25,606 nucleotides of DNA from JAHFUI01 sp041485905 (GCA_041485905.1 JBGPKK010000053.1:1-25606), one strand, 5' to 3'; positions 6,433 through 14,515 are shown, numbered from the stretch's first letter. Translations and numbers: made by a program. The notes: a model not told the origin generated them from the sequence alone.

Positions 6433-9414
6433 TCAGGGAATGCCGTCACCTTGCGAGCCCTGGTCGAGTTCCTTCCGCAGATCGCCAAGCGCCACGCGCA
6501 GCCTTGCAACCTCTCGATCGAGATCGGCGCAACGCACGTCGACCCCGGCCAGCTCGCCGGTCTTCGCGGCCCGTTCCAATTGGCGCGCCACGTCGTAGGC
6601 GCCCGTCTGCGTGAACAGCCCGATCGAGCCCTTCAGCGCGTGAGCGGATCCAGCCAGGGCGGTCGCGTCCCGACCAGCCGAGAACCGCCGAACGTCGGTC
6701 ATGAGATTCAGGCTGTCCGCAAGGAACACATCGATGATTTCGCGGAGCAGCTTGCGGTCTCCGCCGAGGCCCGCGAGCAGGCTGGGGACGTCGAGAGCGG
6801 GCCTTCGCGCGTCAGGCCGAGCGGCGTCGACGTCCGGATGGGGCGGCGCGGCAAACAGGCCATCGACCACCGCCAGGAGCTCGTCGGGCCGGAGCGGCTT
6901 CGAGACGTACGCGTCCATGCCGGCCTGCAGGCACCGCTCGCGGTCTCCGGTCATGGCGTGCGCCGTCATCGCCACGATCGGCACGTGTGCCCCCGTGGCC
7001 CGCTCGCGCTGACGGATCGCGGCGGTCGCCTCCAGGCCGTCCATCTCCGGCATCTGGACGTCCATCAGGACGCAATCGAACGACTGCTCCGCGGCTCGCG
7101 CGGCCGCCTCACGGCCGTTCGGGGCGACCACGACCGTGTGTCCGCGATGCTCAAGCAGGGTCACGACGAGCTTCTGATTGGTCGCATTGTCTTCGGCCAC
7201 GAGGATACGAAGCGCACGCGGCCGCTGGCGGGCCGACCGCGCCGGGCCCCGCGCCGGCCTGCGCCTGGGGGCGGCACGCGGCGCGAACGCCGTCACGATC
7301 GCGTCGAGCAGATCCGATTGCTTGACCGGCTTGCTGAGAATCGAGGCAAATCCCGCAGCCTCGGCGCGGGTCCGCGCGTCGGCCATCGCTGACGAGCTGA
7401 GCATGATGAGCGTGACGGCGGAAAATCGCCCGTCCTGTCGGATTGCGCGTGCGAGCGCGAAGCCATCGATGCCCGGCATGAGCGCGTCGCTGAGGACGAG
7501 CCGAAATGGCTCGCCGGCATCGGCGGCGTCGCGCAAGGCGGCGAGGGCCGCCTGCGCGCCCTCGACCGACCGAGGCTTCATCCGCCAGCTCGCGAGCATT
7601 TCCTCGAGAATCCGTCGGTTGGTCGCGTTGTCATCGACCACGAGGACCCGGAGGCCCCCGAGGTCGGCAAAGTCCGGCGGCCGTGGCGTCGGCGCGGCGC
7701 CGGGCTCCACGCCGAAGTGTGCCACGAAGTGGAATCGGCTTCCCTTGCCGACTTCGCTCTCAATCCAGATCCGCCCGCCCATCAGCTCGACGAGCTGAGA
7801 CGAGATCGCCAGACCGAGGCCGCTGCCGCCGTAGCGGCGCGTGGTGGACGCATCCGCCTGAACAAAGGGCCCGAAGATCTGCCATTGCTTCTCAGGTGGT
7901 ATGCCGATGCCGGTGTCGGAGACTGTGAACCTGACCGTCGCCTCCTCGCGTCCGAGGTGATCGATCGCAACGTCGACGATCACTTCGCCATGCTCGGTGA
8001 ATTTGATGGCGTTGCCGACGAGATTGACGAGCACCTGTCGCAGGCGGCCCGAATCGCCGACCAGCACATCGGGCACGTCCTGGGCGATGTGACAGGCCAG
8101 CTCGAGTCCCTTCTCGAACGCACGCGGAGCCAGGAGGCGGACGGCGTCCTCGACCACGTCGCGAAAGGCGAACGGCGCACGATCGACCGACAGCCGGCGC
8201 GCCTCGATCTTCGAGAAATCGAGGATGTCGTTGACGAGCGCCAGCAGCGCCTCGCTGGCGTCCTTCACCGTGCGCAGATAGTCCCGCTGTTCGGCCGTGA
8301 GCTTCGTGGCGAGAGCGAGATCGGTCATGCCGATGATCGCGTTCATCGGTGTCCGGATCTCGTGGCTCATGTTGGCCAGGAACTCGCCTTTGGCGACGGT
8401 CGCATCTTCCGCGCGTCCCTTCGCAATCCCGAGCTCCTTGACGAGCTGCGCGAGGCGGGCCGCGTTCTCCTCCTGCTCCCGCTTCGCCGCTTCCATCTCC
8501 CGCGCGTACCGCCTGAGCTCCTCCTCGGCGCGCTTGCTGTCGCTGACGTCACGCGCTGACGCATAGATCGCGCTCTGATGGAAGGGAGCGGCCGTCCACT
8601 CGAGCCATTTGTACGATCCGTCGTGGCACCGGAAGCGGTTCTCGAATCCAGTCACGTCGGAACCGGTCATCAGTCTCGAGATGGCGTCGTTGGTCGCCTG
8701 CCGATCGTCGGGGTGGACGAAATCGAGGAACGGCCGGGCGATGAGATCGGCCTGAGCCAGCCCCAGCACGCGCTGCCATGCGGGATTCACGCGAGTGAAG
8801 TAGCCGTCGAAGTTGGCCATGCAGGCCAGGTCGGGCGACAGCGTGAAGAACCGGTCCAGCTCCTCTTCCGCACGCTTGCGGTCGATGAACAAACCGATCT
8901 GCCGGCCGACCGTGGTCAACATCGCCAGCAGCTCCTCGTCCGGCTGGCGGATCTCCCGGCTGAAGAACTCCATGACGCCGAAGACATCGCGGCCATGCAG
9001 GATGGGAAACCCGAAGGCGCCGTGCAGCCCCGCGCGATCGGCGAACCTCGCGCGCGGGAAGTTCGGGTCGTGCGCAACGTCGGGGATCCAGGCCGACTCC
9101 CGGCTGGCCCACACCCGCCCGGGCAAACCGACACCGCTGGCGAAGGACGTGTGATGGCTGACGTCGGCGAATTCGTGGAACTGGAGCGACGGCGGATGCC
9201 ACGTCGCGACGCAACGAAGCAGATTCGCGGTCCGGTCGACCTGCCAGAGAGCGCCGTGTTCCCAGCCGAGCGCCCCGCAGATCGCCTCGAGCATCCGCGG
9301 CGTGGCCTCGACGAGGGTCATGGACTCGGCCAGCGCGCACGCGGTCTCGTAGACGACGCGCCGCTGGTGGATTTGCGTGCGATGCTGCGCCTGGTCCGGG
9401 CGACGCATGTCCAT
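6433..9414 (-). CDS. Hybrid sensor histidine kinase (GAF-PAS-HisKA-HATPase-REC-REC-Hpt)
   Basis: The product is 993 aa and has no membrane segment, so it is probably cytoplasmic. In order: a GAF domain (about 20-180; ICGALGWEHGALWQVD), PAS (about 185-305; LDRFFTLSPDLACMANFDGYF), a coiled linker, HisKA with phospho-acceptor His351 in SHEIRTPMNAI, HATPase_c (NAIKFTEHG, DTGIGIP, GGSGLGLAIS), a first receiver (VLVVDDNATN, acceptor Asp643 in LSDALMPGIDG, SKPV), a second receiver (ILVAEDNATN, acceptor Asp785 in LMDVQMPEMDG, SKPL), and a C-terminal Hpt domain with His925 in SAHALKGSIGLF. All phosphorelay residues are present. The start is unsettled: GTG at 9420, ATG at 9414 and ATG at 9408 are in frame. 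AGGA lies 4 bases before the GTG and 10 before the ATG I chose. It is divergent from a REC-ATPase regulator; pairing is likely by position. The signal is unknown. Confidence 0.93.
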   Translation of the reverse strand: MDMRRPDQAQHRTQIHQRRVVYETACALAESMTLVEATPRMLEAICGALGWEHGALWQVDRTANLLRCVATWHPPSLQFHEFADVSHHTSFASGVGLPGRVWASRESAWIPDVAHDPNFPRARFADRAGLHGAFGFPILHGRDVFGVMEFFSREIRQPDEELLAMLTTVGRQIGLFIDRKRAEEELDRFFTLSPDLACMANFDGYFTRVNPAWQRVLGLAQADLIARPFLDFVHPDDRQATNDAISRLMTGSDVTGFENRFRCHDGSYKWLEWTAAPFHQSAIYASARDVSDSKRAEEELRRYAREMEAAKREQEENAARLAQLVKELGIAKGRAEDATVAKGEFLANMSHEIRTPMNAIIGMTDLALATKLTAEQRDYLRTVKDASEALLALVNDILDFSKIEARRLSVDRAPFAFRDVVEDAVRLLAPRAFEKGLELACHIAQDVPDVLVGDSGRLRQVLVNLVGNAIKFTEHGEVIVDVAIDHLGREEATVRFTVSDTGIGIPPEKQWQIFGPFVQADASTTRRYGGSGLGLAISSQLVELMGGRIWIESEVGKGSRFHFVAHFGVEPGAAPTPRPPDFADLGGLRVLVVDDNATNRRILEEMLASWRMKPRSVEGAQAALAALRDAADAGEPFRLVLSDALMPGIDGFALARAIRQDGRFSAVTLIMLSSSAMADARTRAEAAGFASILSKPVKQSDLLDAIVTAFAPRAAPRRRPARGPARSARQRPRALRILVAEDNATNQKLVVTLLEHRGHTVVVAPNGREAAARAAEQSFDCVLMDVQMPEMDGLEATAAIRQRERATGAHVPIVAMTAHAMTGDRERCLQAGMDAYVSKPLRPDELLAVVDGLFAAPPHPDVDAARPDARRPALDVPSLLAGLGGDRKLLREIIDVFLADSLNLMTDVRRFSAGRDATALAGSAHALKGSIGLFTQTGAYDVARQLERAAKTGELAGVDVRCADLDREVARLRVALGDLRKELDQGSQGDGIP

Positions 9415-9443
9415 GACCACTCAGTCCTCGCGCCTTGCACGGG

Positions 9444-9495
9444 TGCATCGCGTCCTCGGTGCAACGCCGGACGTGCATCACGGGCGCCGTACATC
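9444..9495 (+). repeat. Four spaced TGCATC-like hexamers
   Basis: TGCATC (9444), TGCAAC (9460), TGCATC (9474) and TACATC (9490) recur at 14-16 base steps, each preceded by G or GG and mostly followed by a GC-rich CGCCGG-like tail. They lie in what would be the kinase leader. The spacing, about one and a half helical turns, could suit a repeated protein contact, but the hexamers are short and degenerate. Chance is a real alternative in GC-rich DNA. Confidence 0.3.
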
Positions 9496-9539
9496 GCCGG
9501 AAGGCGGGGACCAGTATTACACTACGTGGCAGTCCAGTA

Positions 9540-9595
9540 ACGAAGCTTCGCGTCAGGCCGGGTTTGTCACTCGGCGGGTTGAGGCGAAGCTTCGT
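9540..9595. repeat. 16-base inverted repeat built on two CGAAGCTTCG palindromes
   Basis: The left arm ACGAAGCTTCGCGTCA (9540-9555) and right arm TGAGGCGAAGCTTCGT (9580-9595) are inverted copies with 15 of 16 positions matching. Each arm contains the perfect 10-base palindrome CGAAGCTTCG. Arm centres are 44 bases apart. A further short stem, GCCG (9557-9560) with CGGC (9572-9575), lies between the arms, so the whole element can fold into one long hairpin. It could be a pair of operator sites for a dimeric regulator, a structured RNA leader for the regulator gene, or a solitary copy of a dispersed REP-like element. Confidence 0.75.
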
Positions 9596-9631
9596 GACCA
9601 GCCGTGGAAACACGTCATGTGGGGGCTCGCG

Positions 9632-10489
9632 ATGACTTTGGCCACGAGCGCAAAAGGCCGGATCCTGATTGTCGACGACGACCGCGCGTTCCGCCACGCG
9701 ATCGGCACGCTGCTCGAGCAGGCGGGTCACACCGTGTGGTACGCCGCCGACGGACCGGAAGCGATGAGCCGGCTTGCCGACCAGGCCGTCGACCTCATGC
9801 TGCTCGACATCGGCCTGCCCGGCATGAGCGGCCTCGATGTGCTGGCGCGGGTGCGGACGCTCGCGGCGGCCCCGCGCGTGGTGGTGGTCACCGCCGATGA
9901 CACGCCCGAAACGCTGCTCAGCGCCGTCCGTGGCCAGGCGGATCGGTACGTCACGAAGCCGTTCGCGCCGAGCGCGATCGTCGAAGTCGTCGAAGAAGTC
10001 CTGACCGCCGCCCCCGCCTCGGCGTTGCCGATCGAAGTGGTGTCGGCGCGACCCGACTGGGTGGAGATCGTGGCGCCGTGCTCGCGCCAGGTGGCCGACC
10101 GCATCCAGGCGTTCATGATGCAGCTCGAAGCCGGCCTCCCCGAGACGGTCCGCGAATCGGTGGGGCAGGCCTTCCGAGAGCTGCTGTACAACGCGGTCGA
10201 GTGGGGCGGCAAGCTGGATCCGTCGCGGAAAGTGCGGATCTCCTGCCTGCGGGCGCGGCGCATGCTGCTGTACCGCATCGCCGACCCCGGCGAGGGGTTC
10301 GACATCGAGCGCCTGGCGCACGCCGCCATCTGCAATCCCGACGACAACCCCCTCCAGCACGCCTATGTCCGGGAGGAGAAAGGCCTACGTCCCGGCGGCC
10401 TCGGGCTGGCGATCACCCGCTCCCTCGTCGACGAGCTGATTTACAACGAAGCGCGTAACGAGGTCGTGTTCGTGAAGTATCTCGATTGA
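9632..10489 (+). CDS. Response regulator fused to an RsbW-like HATPase domain
   Basis: The product is 285 aa from the ATG at 9632, chosen because GGGGG lies 7 bases upstream and the receiver begins at once (GRILIVDDDRAF). An ATG at 9617 is possible. The receiver domain is residues about 8-125, with acidic DDD, acceptor Asp59 in LLDIGLPGMSG, and Lys109 in VTKPF. The C-terminal half, from about 140, is a HATPase_c_2 domain of the anti-sigma/serine-kinase type: N-box E183-LLYNAVEWGG with Asn187, D218-P-G-E-G loop, and G-rich P-G255-G-LGLAITRSLVDEL. Usual members read ExxxNAxxHG; here Trp replaces His. There is no DNA-binding domain, so output may be through protein binding or phosphorylation, as in partner-switching control of sigma factors. 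It is divergent from the hybrid kinase. No anti-sigma-factor antagonist (STAS) gene is nearby. Confidence 0.88.
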   Translation: MTLATSAKGRILIVDDDRAFRHAIGTLLEQAGHTVWYAADGPEAMSRLADQAVDLMLLDIGLPGMSGLDVLARVRTLAAAPRVVVVTADDTPETLLSAVRGQADRYVTKPFAPSAIVEVVEEVLTAAPASALPIEVVSARPDWVEIVAPCSRQVADRIQAFMMQLEAGLPETVRESVGQAFRELLYNAVEWGGKLDPSRKVRISCLRARRMLLYRIADPGEGFDIERLAHAAICNPDDNPLQHAYVREEKGLRPGGLGLAITRSLVDELIYNEARNEVVFVKYLD

Positions 10490-10494
10490 GCCCT

Positions 10495-10537
10495 GCCAAC
10501 GCCGATGACCCCATGGTGCTCGCGGCGTGGCGTTTTT
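10495..10537 (+). terminator. Rho-independent terminator after the REC-HATPase gene
   Basis: Six bases after the stop codon, GCCA-A-CGCCG (10495-10504) pairs with CGGCG-TGGC (10523-10531) as nine base pairs with one bulged A at 10499. The loop is 18 bases, followed by G and five T residues (10533-10537). Position and T-run fit termination of the regulator transcript. The long loop weakens it. Confidence 0.6.
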
Positions 10538-10586
10538 CTGTACGCGCATCCGGCTGTCTGGTCAACGCGGCTCTAACAGGCTTAAG

Positions 10587-11975
10587 ATGGGCCCCGAAGA
10601 TTCTGGTCAATTCTTGAGCCTGAAGCCTCCCGTAGGCGCCGTCCTTGGTTTTGCGGCGCTGGCCTTCGCCGTTGTGTCGGCGGACAGCAATTGGCCGCAG
10701 TTCCGCGGCGCGCAGGCCGGCGTGGCGGCCGACGATCCGTCACTGCCAGATGCCTGGGGACCCTCGCGGAACATCGTCTGGAAGATCGACGTGCCCGGCC
10801 GGTCCTGGAGCTCGCCCGTCGTCTGGGACGATCACGTCTTCGTGACCACGGCCATCAACACAGCCGAGGCGGATACGCTGTTGCCCGTCTCGGCCTACGT
10901 CTCACGCTCCAACGGCGGGACGATGACCTTCCGCGATATCGCGACGACCTCGACGCCCCACCGCTGGCTGGTGTACGACGTCGATTTCAAGACGGGCAGG
11001 ATTCGCTGGGAGCGCCAGGTGGCCAGCGCCGTGCCGTCGCAGTCGAGGCACCTGAAGAACAGTTATGCCTCGGAGACCCCGGTGACCGACGGCAAGCGCG
11101 TGTACGCGTACTTCGCGTACGTCGGCCTGTTCGCGTTCGACATGAACGGAACGCTTCAGTGGTCCAAGCCGATGGCCCCCCTCAAAACGCGCACCGGGTT
11201 TGGCAACGCCGCCTCGCCCGCGCTCGACGGCGATCGCGTGTACATCGTCAACGACAACGACGAGCAGTCGTTCGTCGCCGCGTTCGACACGATGACCGGC
11301 GCTGAGGTGTGGCGCGTCGATCGCAAGGAAGGCAGCAACTGGACGACGCCGTTCGTGTGGAAGAACGAGCGGCGAACGGAGATCGTCACGGCCGGCAGCG
11401 ATCGTGTTCGCTCGTACGATCTCGATGGCAAGCTGCTCTGGGAGCTCGCGGGCATGTCGACGTTCGCGATTCCTAGCCCCTTTGCGGCAAACGGCCTGCT
11501 GTACATCACCTCCGGGTATCCATCCGATCGGCTCCGTCCGGTGTATGCGATCCGGCCGGGCGCGACAGGCGACATCTCGCTGAAGCCGGACCAGGCCGCC
11601 AACGACTACATCGTCTGGTCGCATCCAACGCTGGGGCCCTACCACCCGTCGGCGCTCGTGTACGGCGGCTGCTACTACACGCTGTTCGATCGCGGCTTGC
11701 TGACGTGCAACGACCCCAAGACCGGGAAGGAGATCTATCCCCGGCAGCGAATCAGCGCCGACGCGACCGGTTTCACTGCGTCCCCCTGGGCGTACAACGG
11801 CAAGGTGTTCGCCATGAGCGAGGACGGCGACACCTACGTGATTCAGGCCGGGGCGGAATTCAAGGTGCTCGGCAAGAACTCGCTGGACGAGATGACGCTG
11901 GCGACGCCGGCCGTCGCCAACGGGAGCCTCATCGTCCGCACCGCGTCGAAGCTCTATCGGATCGGCCGCCGGTAG
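10587..11975 (+). CDS. Secreted PQQ-like beta-propeller protein
   Basis: The product is 462 aa from the ATG at 10587 (AGG seven bases upstream). The frame opens earlier, at 10527, but that start lies inside the terminator. A hydrophobic segment (VGAVLGFAALAFAVVSAD, about residues 15-32) is the likely signal peptide or anchor. The mature part begins NWPQFRG, the usual opening of propeller proteins of this kind. It shows repeated PQQ_2/BamB-like blades with A/G-x-T/K-G-x-x-x-W pieces: DFKTGRIRWER, DMNGTLQWSK, DTMTGAEVWRV, DLDGKLLWEL, DPKTGKEIYP. There is no haem motif and no dehydrogenase-type HH.(L/I)WD motif, so it is not an obvious quinoprotein dehydrogenase; a scaffold or binding propeller is more likely. 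The small Cys/His protein follows after 47 bases on the same strand. Confidence 0.85.
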   Translation: MGPEDSGQFLSLKPPVGAVLGFAALAFAVVSADSNWPQFRGAQAGVAADDPSLPDAWGPSRNIVWKIDVPGRSWSSPVVWDDHVFVTTAINTAEADTLLPVSAYVSRSNGGTMTFRDIATTSTPHRWLVYDVDFKTGRIRWERQVASAVPSQSRHLKNSYASETPVTDGKRVYAYFAYVGLFAFDMNGTLQWSKPMAPLKTRTGFGNAASPALDGDRVYIVNDNDEQSFVAAFDTMTGAEVWRVDRKEGSNWTTPFVWKNERRTEIVTAGSDRVRSYDLDGKLLWELAGMSTFAIPSPFAANGLLYITSGYPSDRLRPVYAIRPGATGDISLKPDQAANDYIVWSHPTLGPYHPSALVYGGCYYTLFDRGLLTCNDPKTGKEIYPRQRISADATGFTASPWAYNGKVFAMSEDGDTYVIQAGAEFKVLGKNSLDEMTLATPAVANGSLIVRTASKLYRIGRR

Positions 11976-12022
11976 GCGATCCGTGTGACCGGCGCGATCG
12001 TACGACGTCAGCATTTCCGCGC

Positions 12023-12403
12023 ATGACGGACAGGCGCCTCACGCTGCTCTCGCTCATCGCGTGTGTGATCAGCCTCGGAGCTCCGGCCTGCATAAAGGGT
12101 CAAGTGCTCAGGGGACAGCTTGTCGACGAGGTCTGCTACCTGCAGGATCCGAAGGCGAACAGTGGAGACAACCATCCGGGAATGGCTCCCGACTGCGCGA
12201 CGACGTGCGCGCAGAAGGGCTCAGCCGTCGCCCTCGTCACCGGCGACGGCAAGTTGTATGAGATCACCGGTCCACTTGCGGCTGACAACAACGCGGCGCT
12301 CGTGCCGCACATGGCACACACCGTGGAGATCAGGGGTAATGTGTCCGAGGTGTACGGTCAGTTGACGATCGTCGCGGCCAACCTGAGAATGTTGCATCGT
12401 TGA
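12023..12403 (+). CDS. Small secreted Cys/His protein
   Basis: The product is 126 aa. The N-terminus is a signal peptide (RRLTLLSLIACVISLGAPA). The mature protein has a spaced set Cys38, His51, Cys58 and Cys62 (VDEVCY...NNH-like...DCATTC), then a compact beta region (ALVTGDGKLYEITG, HTVEIRGNVSEVYG) ending LTIVAANLRML. This layout, a V-x-D-x-x-C start, H...C...C centre and an OB-like strand pattern with 'H.V.I.G.V', is common in small exported acidobacterial proteins. I do not know an established function. The Cys/His set suggests metal binding or disulfide formation (inference). No clear ribosome site precedes the ATG; translation may be coupled to the propeller gene, 47 bases upstream. It faces the cyclase operon. 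Confidence 0.75.
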   Translation: MTDRRLTLLSLIACVISLGAPACIKGQVLRGQLVDEVCYLQDPKANSGDNHPGMAPDCATTCAQKGSAVALVTGDGKLYEITGPLAADNNAALVPHMAHTVEIRGNVSEVYGQLTIVAANLRMLHR

Positions 12404-12442
12404 CGTGCCCGCGTCTCGCGCATCCTGACGCCGTAGAGGCGC

Positions 12443-13462
12443 TCAGAACACGGCGATCGGATTGACCGGTGAGCCGGTCCCATGGGGTATCGGCAACGGC
12501 GCAATGGTCAACATGAATTCCCAGCGATTGCGCGCGGCGGCCGCCTGGCTCAACGCGTCGAAATCGGCGCGGTCGACGAGGTGGACGCCCAAGATCGTCA
12601 GCACGAAATTGTGAAGCGAGCTCGGGGGAAGGTCGCCTGCTGGATGCGGCGCATAATCGGGCGTTTCCCAACCGAGTATCGCAATGTCCCGTTTCTTCAG
12701 CCACGGAATCACGGAATTATCGAGCCCTGCCATCGCCTCGTTGATTGGCCATGGTCCAAGCGTGGCCCGCCGCGTCCAGCGCCCCCAGCGAAGGAGGAGC
12801 GCGTCGCCGGCCGTCACTTTCACCCCGGCCTTCCGTTCCCAGGCCTCCAAATCCCCGGCAAAGATACGGGTTCCCGGGTCAAGATACGACACACCCTTGA
12901 GCTTCGGAATGTCATAGAGGACGCCGCGGGTCACGATCCCATTCTTCATGGTCAGGATCGAATTCTTGGCGGCGCCGGCCTCCTTCGTCACCAGTGCTGA
13001 CACCGGATAGCCATTCCACATCTTGCCACCGAAAAACACGTGAGCGAACGAATCAAGATGGGTTGTGCCAGCGCCGTGGATGCAGGGGTACCCAATCCGA
13101 TCCGTCGCGCCCGATTGCGATGCCGTCAACATGGCCCACTCCACCGGGCAGGGGACGTCGACGCTCCTTTCGGTGGCCGCGTCCGAGGAGAGAGACACTG
13201 TCACCCCCTCTTTCACCAGCGCCGCCGCCTGCTTGCGCTTCGCCGGGGTGATCAGGTTGAGGGTCCCCAGTTCATCATCCTTCCCCCACCGGCCCCAGTT
13301 TGAGAGCTCCGTCTGCCATCGCTCGTACTCTGCCTGGGTCACGAGAGGGCGGGACGGGACTCCCTCGGCGCCGGCCCCTTGCGAACGGGCCGCCGCACCA
13401 CTGATCGCGCCCACGACGAGCATCAATCCCGACGCACTGACCACCAGCGTTCTCGTTCTCAT
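12443..13462 (-). CDS. Secreted cyclase-family (kynurenine formamidase-like) hydrolase, copy 1
   Basis: The product is 339 aa, with a signal peptide (MRTRTLVVSASGLMLVVGAISGAAA). The family is Cyclase (PF04199): NWGRWGKDDELGTLNLITP, the metal motif H129-G-A-G-T-T-H135-L-D137-S-F-A-H141, and a C-terminal LTIAPLPIPHGTGSPVNPIAVF. Known members are metal-dependent hydrolases such as kynurenine formamidase and the isatin hydrolases, with H-x-G-T-H-x-D-x-x-x-H ligands; the match here is H..G.T.H.D...H, so it looks active. The substrate is not readable. GAGGA, about 8 bases before the ATG, overlaps the stop of the upstream cyclase, so the two are translationally close (12 bases apart). It is the last gene of a cupin-cyclase-cyclase operon. 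Periplasmic location is inferred from the signal. Confidence 0.92.
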   Translation of the reverse strand: MRTRTLVVSASGLMLVVGAISGAAARSQGAGAEGVPSRPLVTQAEYERWQTELSNWGRWGKDDELGTLNLITPAKRKQAAALVKEGVTVSLSSDAATERSVDVPCPVEWAMLTASQSGATDRIGYPCIHGAGTTHLDSFAHVFFGGKMWNGYPVSALVTKEAGAAKNSILTMKNGIVTRGVLYDIPKLKGVSYLDPGTRIFAGDLEAWERKAGVKVTAGDALLLRWGRWTRRATLGPWPINEAMAGLDNSVIPWLKKRDIAILGWETPDYAPHPAGDLPPSSLHNFVLTILGVHLVDRADFDALSQAAAARNRWEFMLTIAPLPIPHGTGSPVNPIAVF

Positions 13463-13474
13463 TTCAGTCGTCCT

Positions 13475-14515
13475 CTAGAAGATCGCCAACGGATTGACCG
13501 GCGATCCCGTGCCGCCTTCAACGGGCAGCGGCGCAAACGTGATCAGGAATTCATAGCGCTTCAGTCGTCTCGCGGTCGTGACCGCCTGCTCCAGGTCGAG
13601 GCACTCAACAATGTTGATGCCCATCCAGTTGAGCACAGCGACATGGATTGGGTTGGGCATCCCTTCCCAGCCTGGTCTCGGATTCCAGTCGATGTTGAAA
13701 TCGTGGCCGATGAAGGCTGGCAGCCGCTCGTGCATCCAGGGAATCGTGTCGGCGTAATACCCCGAGACCTGACCGGCCCACGGCCCCATCTTCTCGCGTC
13801 TCTTCCAGCGTCCAATATAGAGCAGCACCACATCGCCAGGTTCGGCCTTCACGCCCGACTTCTTTTCCCACGCTTCCAGGTCGGCGCGGGTGATTGGTAC
13901 GCCTGGCTCGATCCAGTCGACGCCCTTCAACTGTGCGATGTCGTACAGGACGGCCCGGGTCACGATGCCGTCCTTCCAATTCATGACACTGCCCTTCTTG
14001 CATCCGGTCTCGGGCGTGATGTTGTCCTTCACCGGAGTGCCGTTGTACATCTGGCCATCGACGAAGAAGTGACACCAGGTATCCATGTGCGCCACTGTCA
14101 AGCCGTGGTAGCTGACCTGATAGTTGTCGGTCGTGCCCCCCGCGGTGATCCCGTTCGTCGTTCGGTGGAACACGCCATTCGCATTGACATCGGCGGCCGG
14201 CTGCTGAGGCTCAGGATGCGCCAGCGACACGACGATCCCGCTTTTGACCAACCTCATGGCACTCATGACCTTCTGCGGGGTAATCAGGTTCGTGGTGCCC
14301 TTGTTGTCGTCCGGCCCCCACTTACCCCAGGTCTTGAACTCCGTCCTCCATCGCTCATAGTTGGCCCGCATCGCCGCGGTGTCCGCGGGAGCAGGCGGAG
14401 CGCCGGCTCGAGTGGCTGCGCCGGTTTGCCCTTGCGCGCGAAGCTCAAACCCGCCCACGACTCCGATCAAGATCAACCCAATAGACAGACCTGCGAATTT
14501 CAGATGACGTCCCAT
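13475..14515 (-). CDS. Secreted cyclase-family hydrolase, copy 2
   Basis: The product is 346 aa. The ATG at 14515 has GGGAGGG five bases upstream; a longer frame starting at 14554 lacks support. The signal region is KFAGLSIGLILIGVVGGFELRAQ. It shares the full plan of its neighbour: YERWRTEFKTWGKWGPDDNKGTTNLITP, metal motif H137-G-L-T-V-A-H143-M-D145-T-W-C-H149, and an almost identical end, GTGSPVNPLAIF. The two are tandem paralogues, but this copy has an insertion before the motif (about residues 101-135) and SYHGLT for CIHGAG, so the substrates may differ. It lies 42 bases after the cupin gene and 12 before copy 1. Cyclase-family enzymes are usually cytosolic; both copies here appear exported. 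Confidence 0.92.
   Translation of the reverse strand: MGRHLKFAGLSIGLILIGVVGGFELRAQGQTGAATRAGAPPAPADTAAMRANYERWRTEFKTWGKWGPDDNKGTTNLITPQKVMSAMRLVKSGIVVSLAHPEPQQPAADVNANGVFHRTTNGITAGGTTDNYQVSYHGLTVAHMDTWCHFFVDGQMYNGTPVKDNITPETGCKKGSVMNWKDGIVTRAVLYDIAQLKGVDWIEPGVPITRADLEAWEKKSGVKAEPGDVVLLYIGRWKRREKMGPWAGQVSGYYADTIPWMHERLPAFIGHDFNIDWNPRPGWEGMPNPIHVAVLNWMGINIVECLDLEQAVTTARRLKRYEFLITFAPLPVEGGTGSPVNPLAIF

Larger units (their letters stand above)
9415..9631. promoter_or_regulatory. Divergent control region between kinase and regulator
   Basis: About 217 non-coding bases separate the two start codons. On the minus strand TGTAAT (plus 9516-9521 as ATTACA) is a five-of-six -10 match that would give the kinase a leader of roughly 95 bases; its -35 would fall inside the left arm of the inverted repeat and is poor. 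On the plus strand TTGTCA at 9564-9569 resembles a -35 box but no matching -10 follows. The region also holds the inverted repeat at 9540-9595 and the four spaced hexamers at 9444-9495, listed separately. Confidence 0.4.

Noticed and set aside
7299..7669. Suspected degenerate first receiver in the hybrid kinase (LSDALMP instead of LLDxxMP)
   Set aside because: Asp643, the acidic pair and the Lys in SKPV are all present; the Ser before Asp is a tolerated variation.
9435..9635. Short plus-strand frame across the inverted repeat
   Set aside because: The peptide arises only from the repeat and intergenic sequence; no ribosome site or family.
8549..10360. 603-codon minus-strand frame spanning the kinase-regulator intergenic region
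   Set aside because: It crosses the inverted repeat and two genes in the wrong frame or strand, and has no domain in any part. The GAF/PAS kinase frame and the REC-HATPase frame explain the DNA.
12023..12094. Lipoprotein signal (LGAPAC) in the small secreted protein
   Set aside because: Residues before Cys are A-P-A, which do not fit the lipobox L-(A/S/T)-(G/A); an ordinary signal peptide is more likely.
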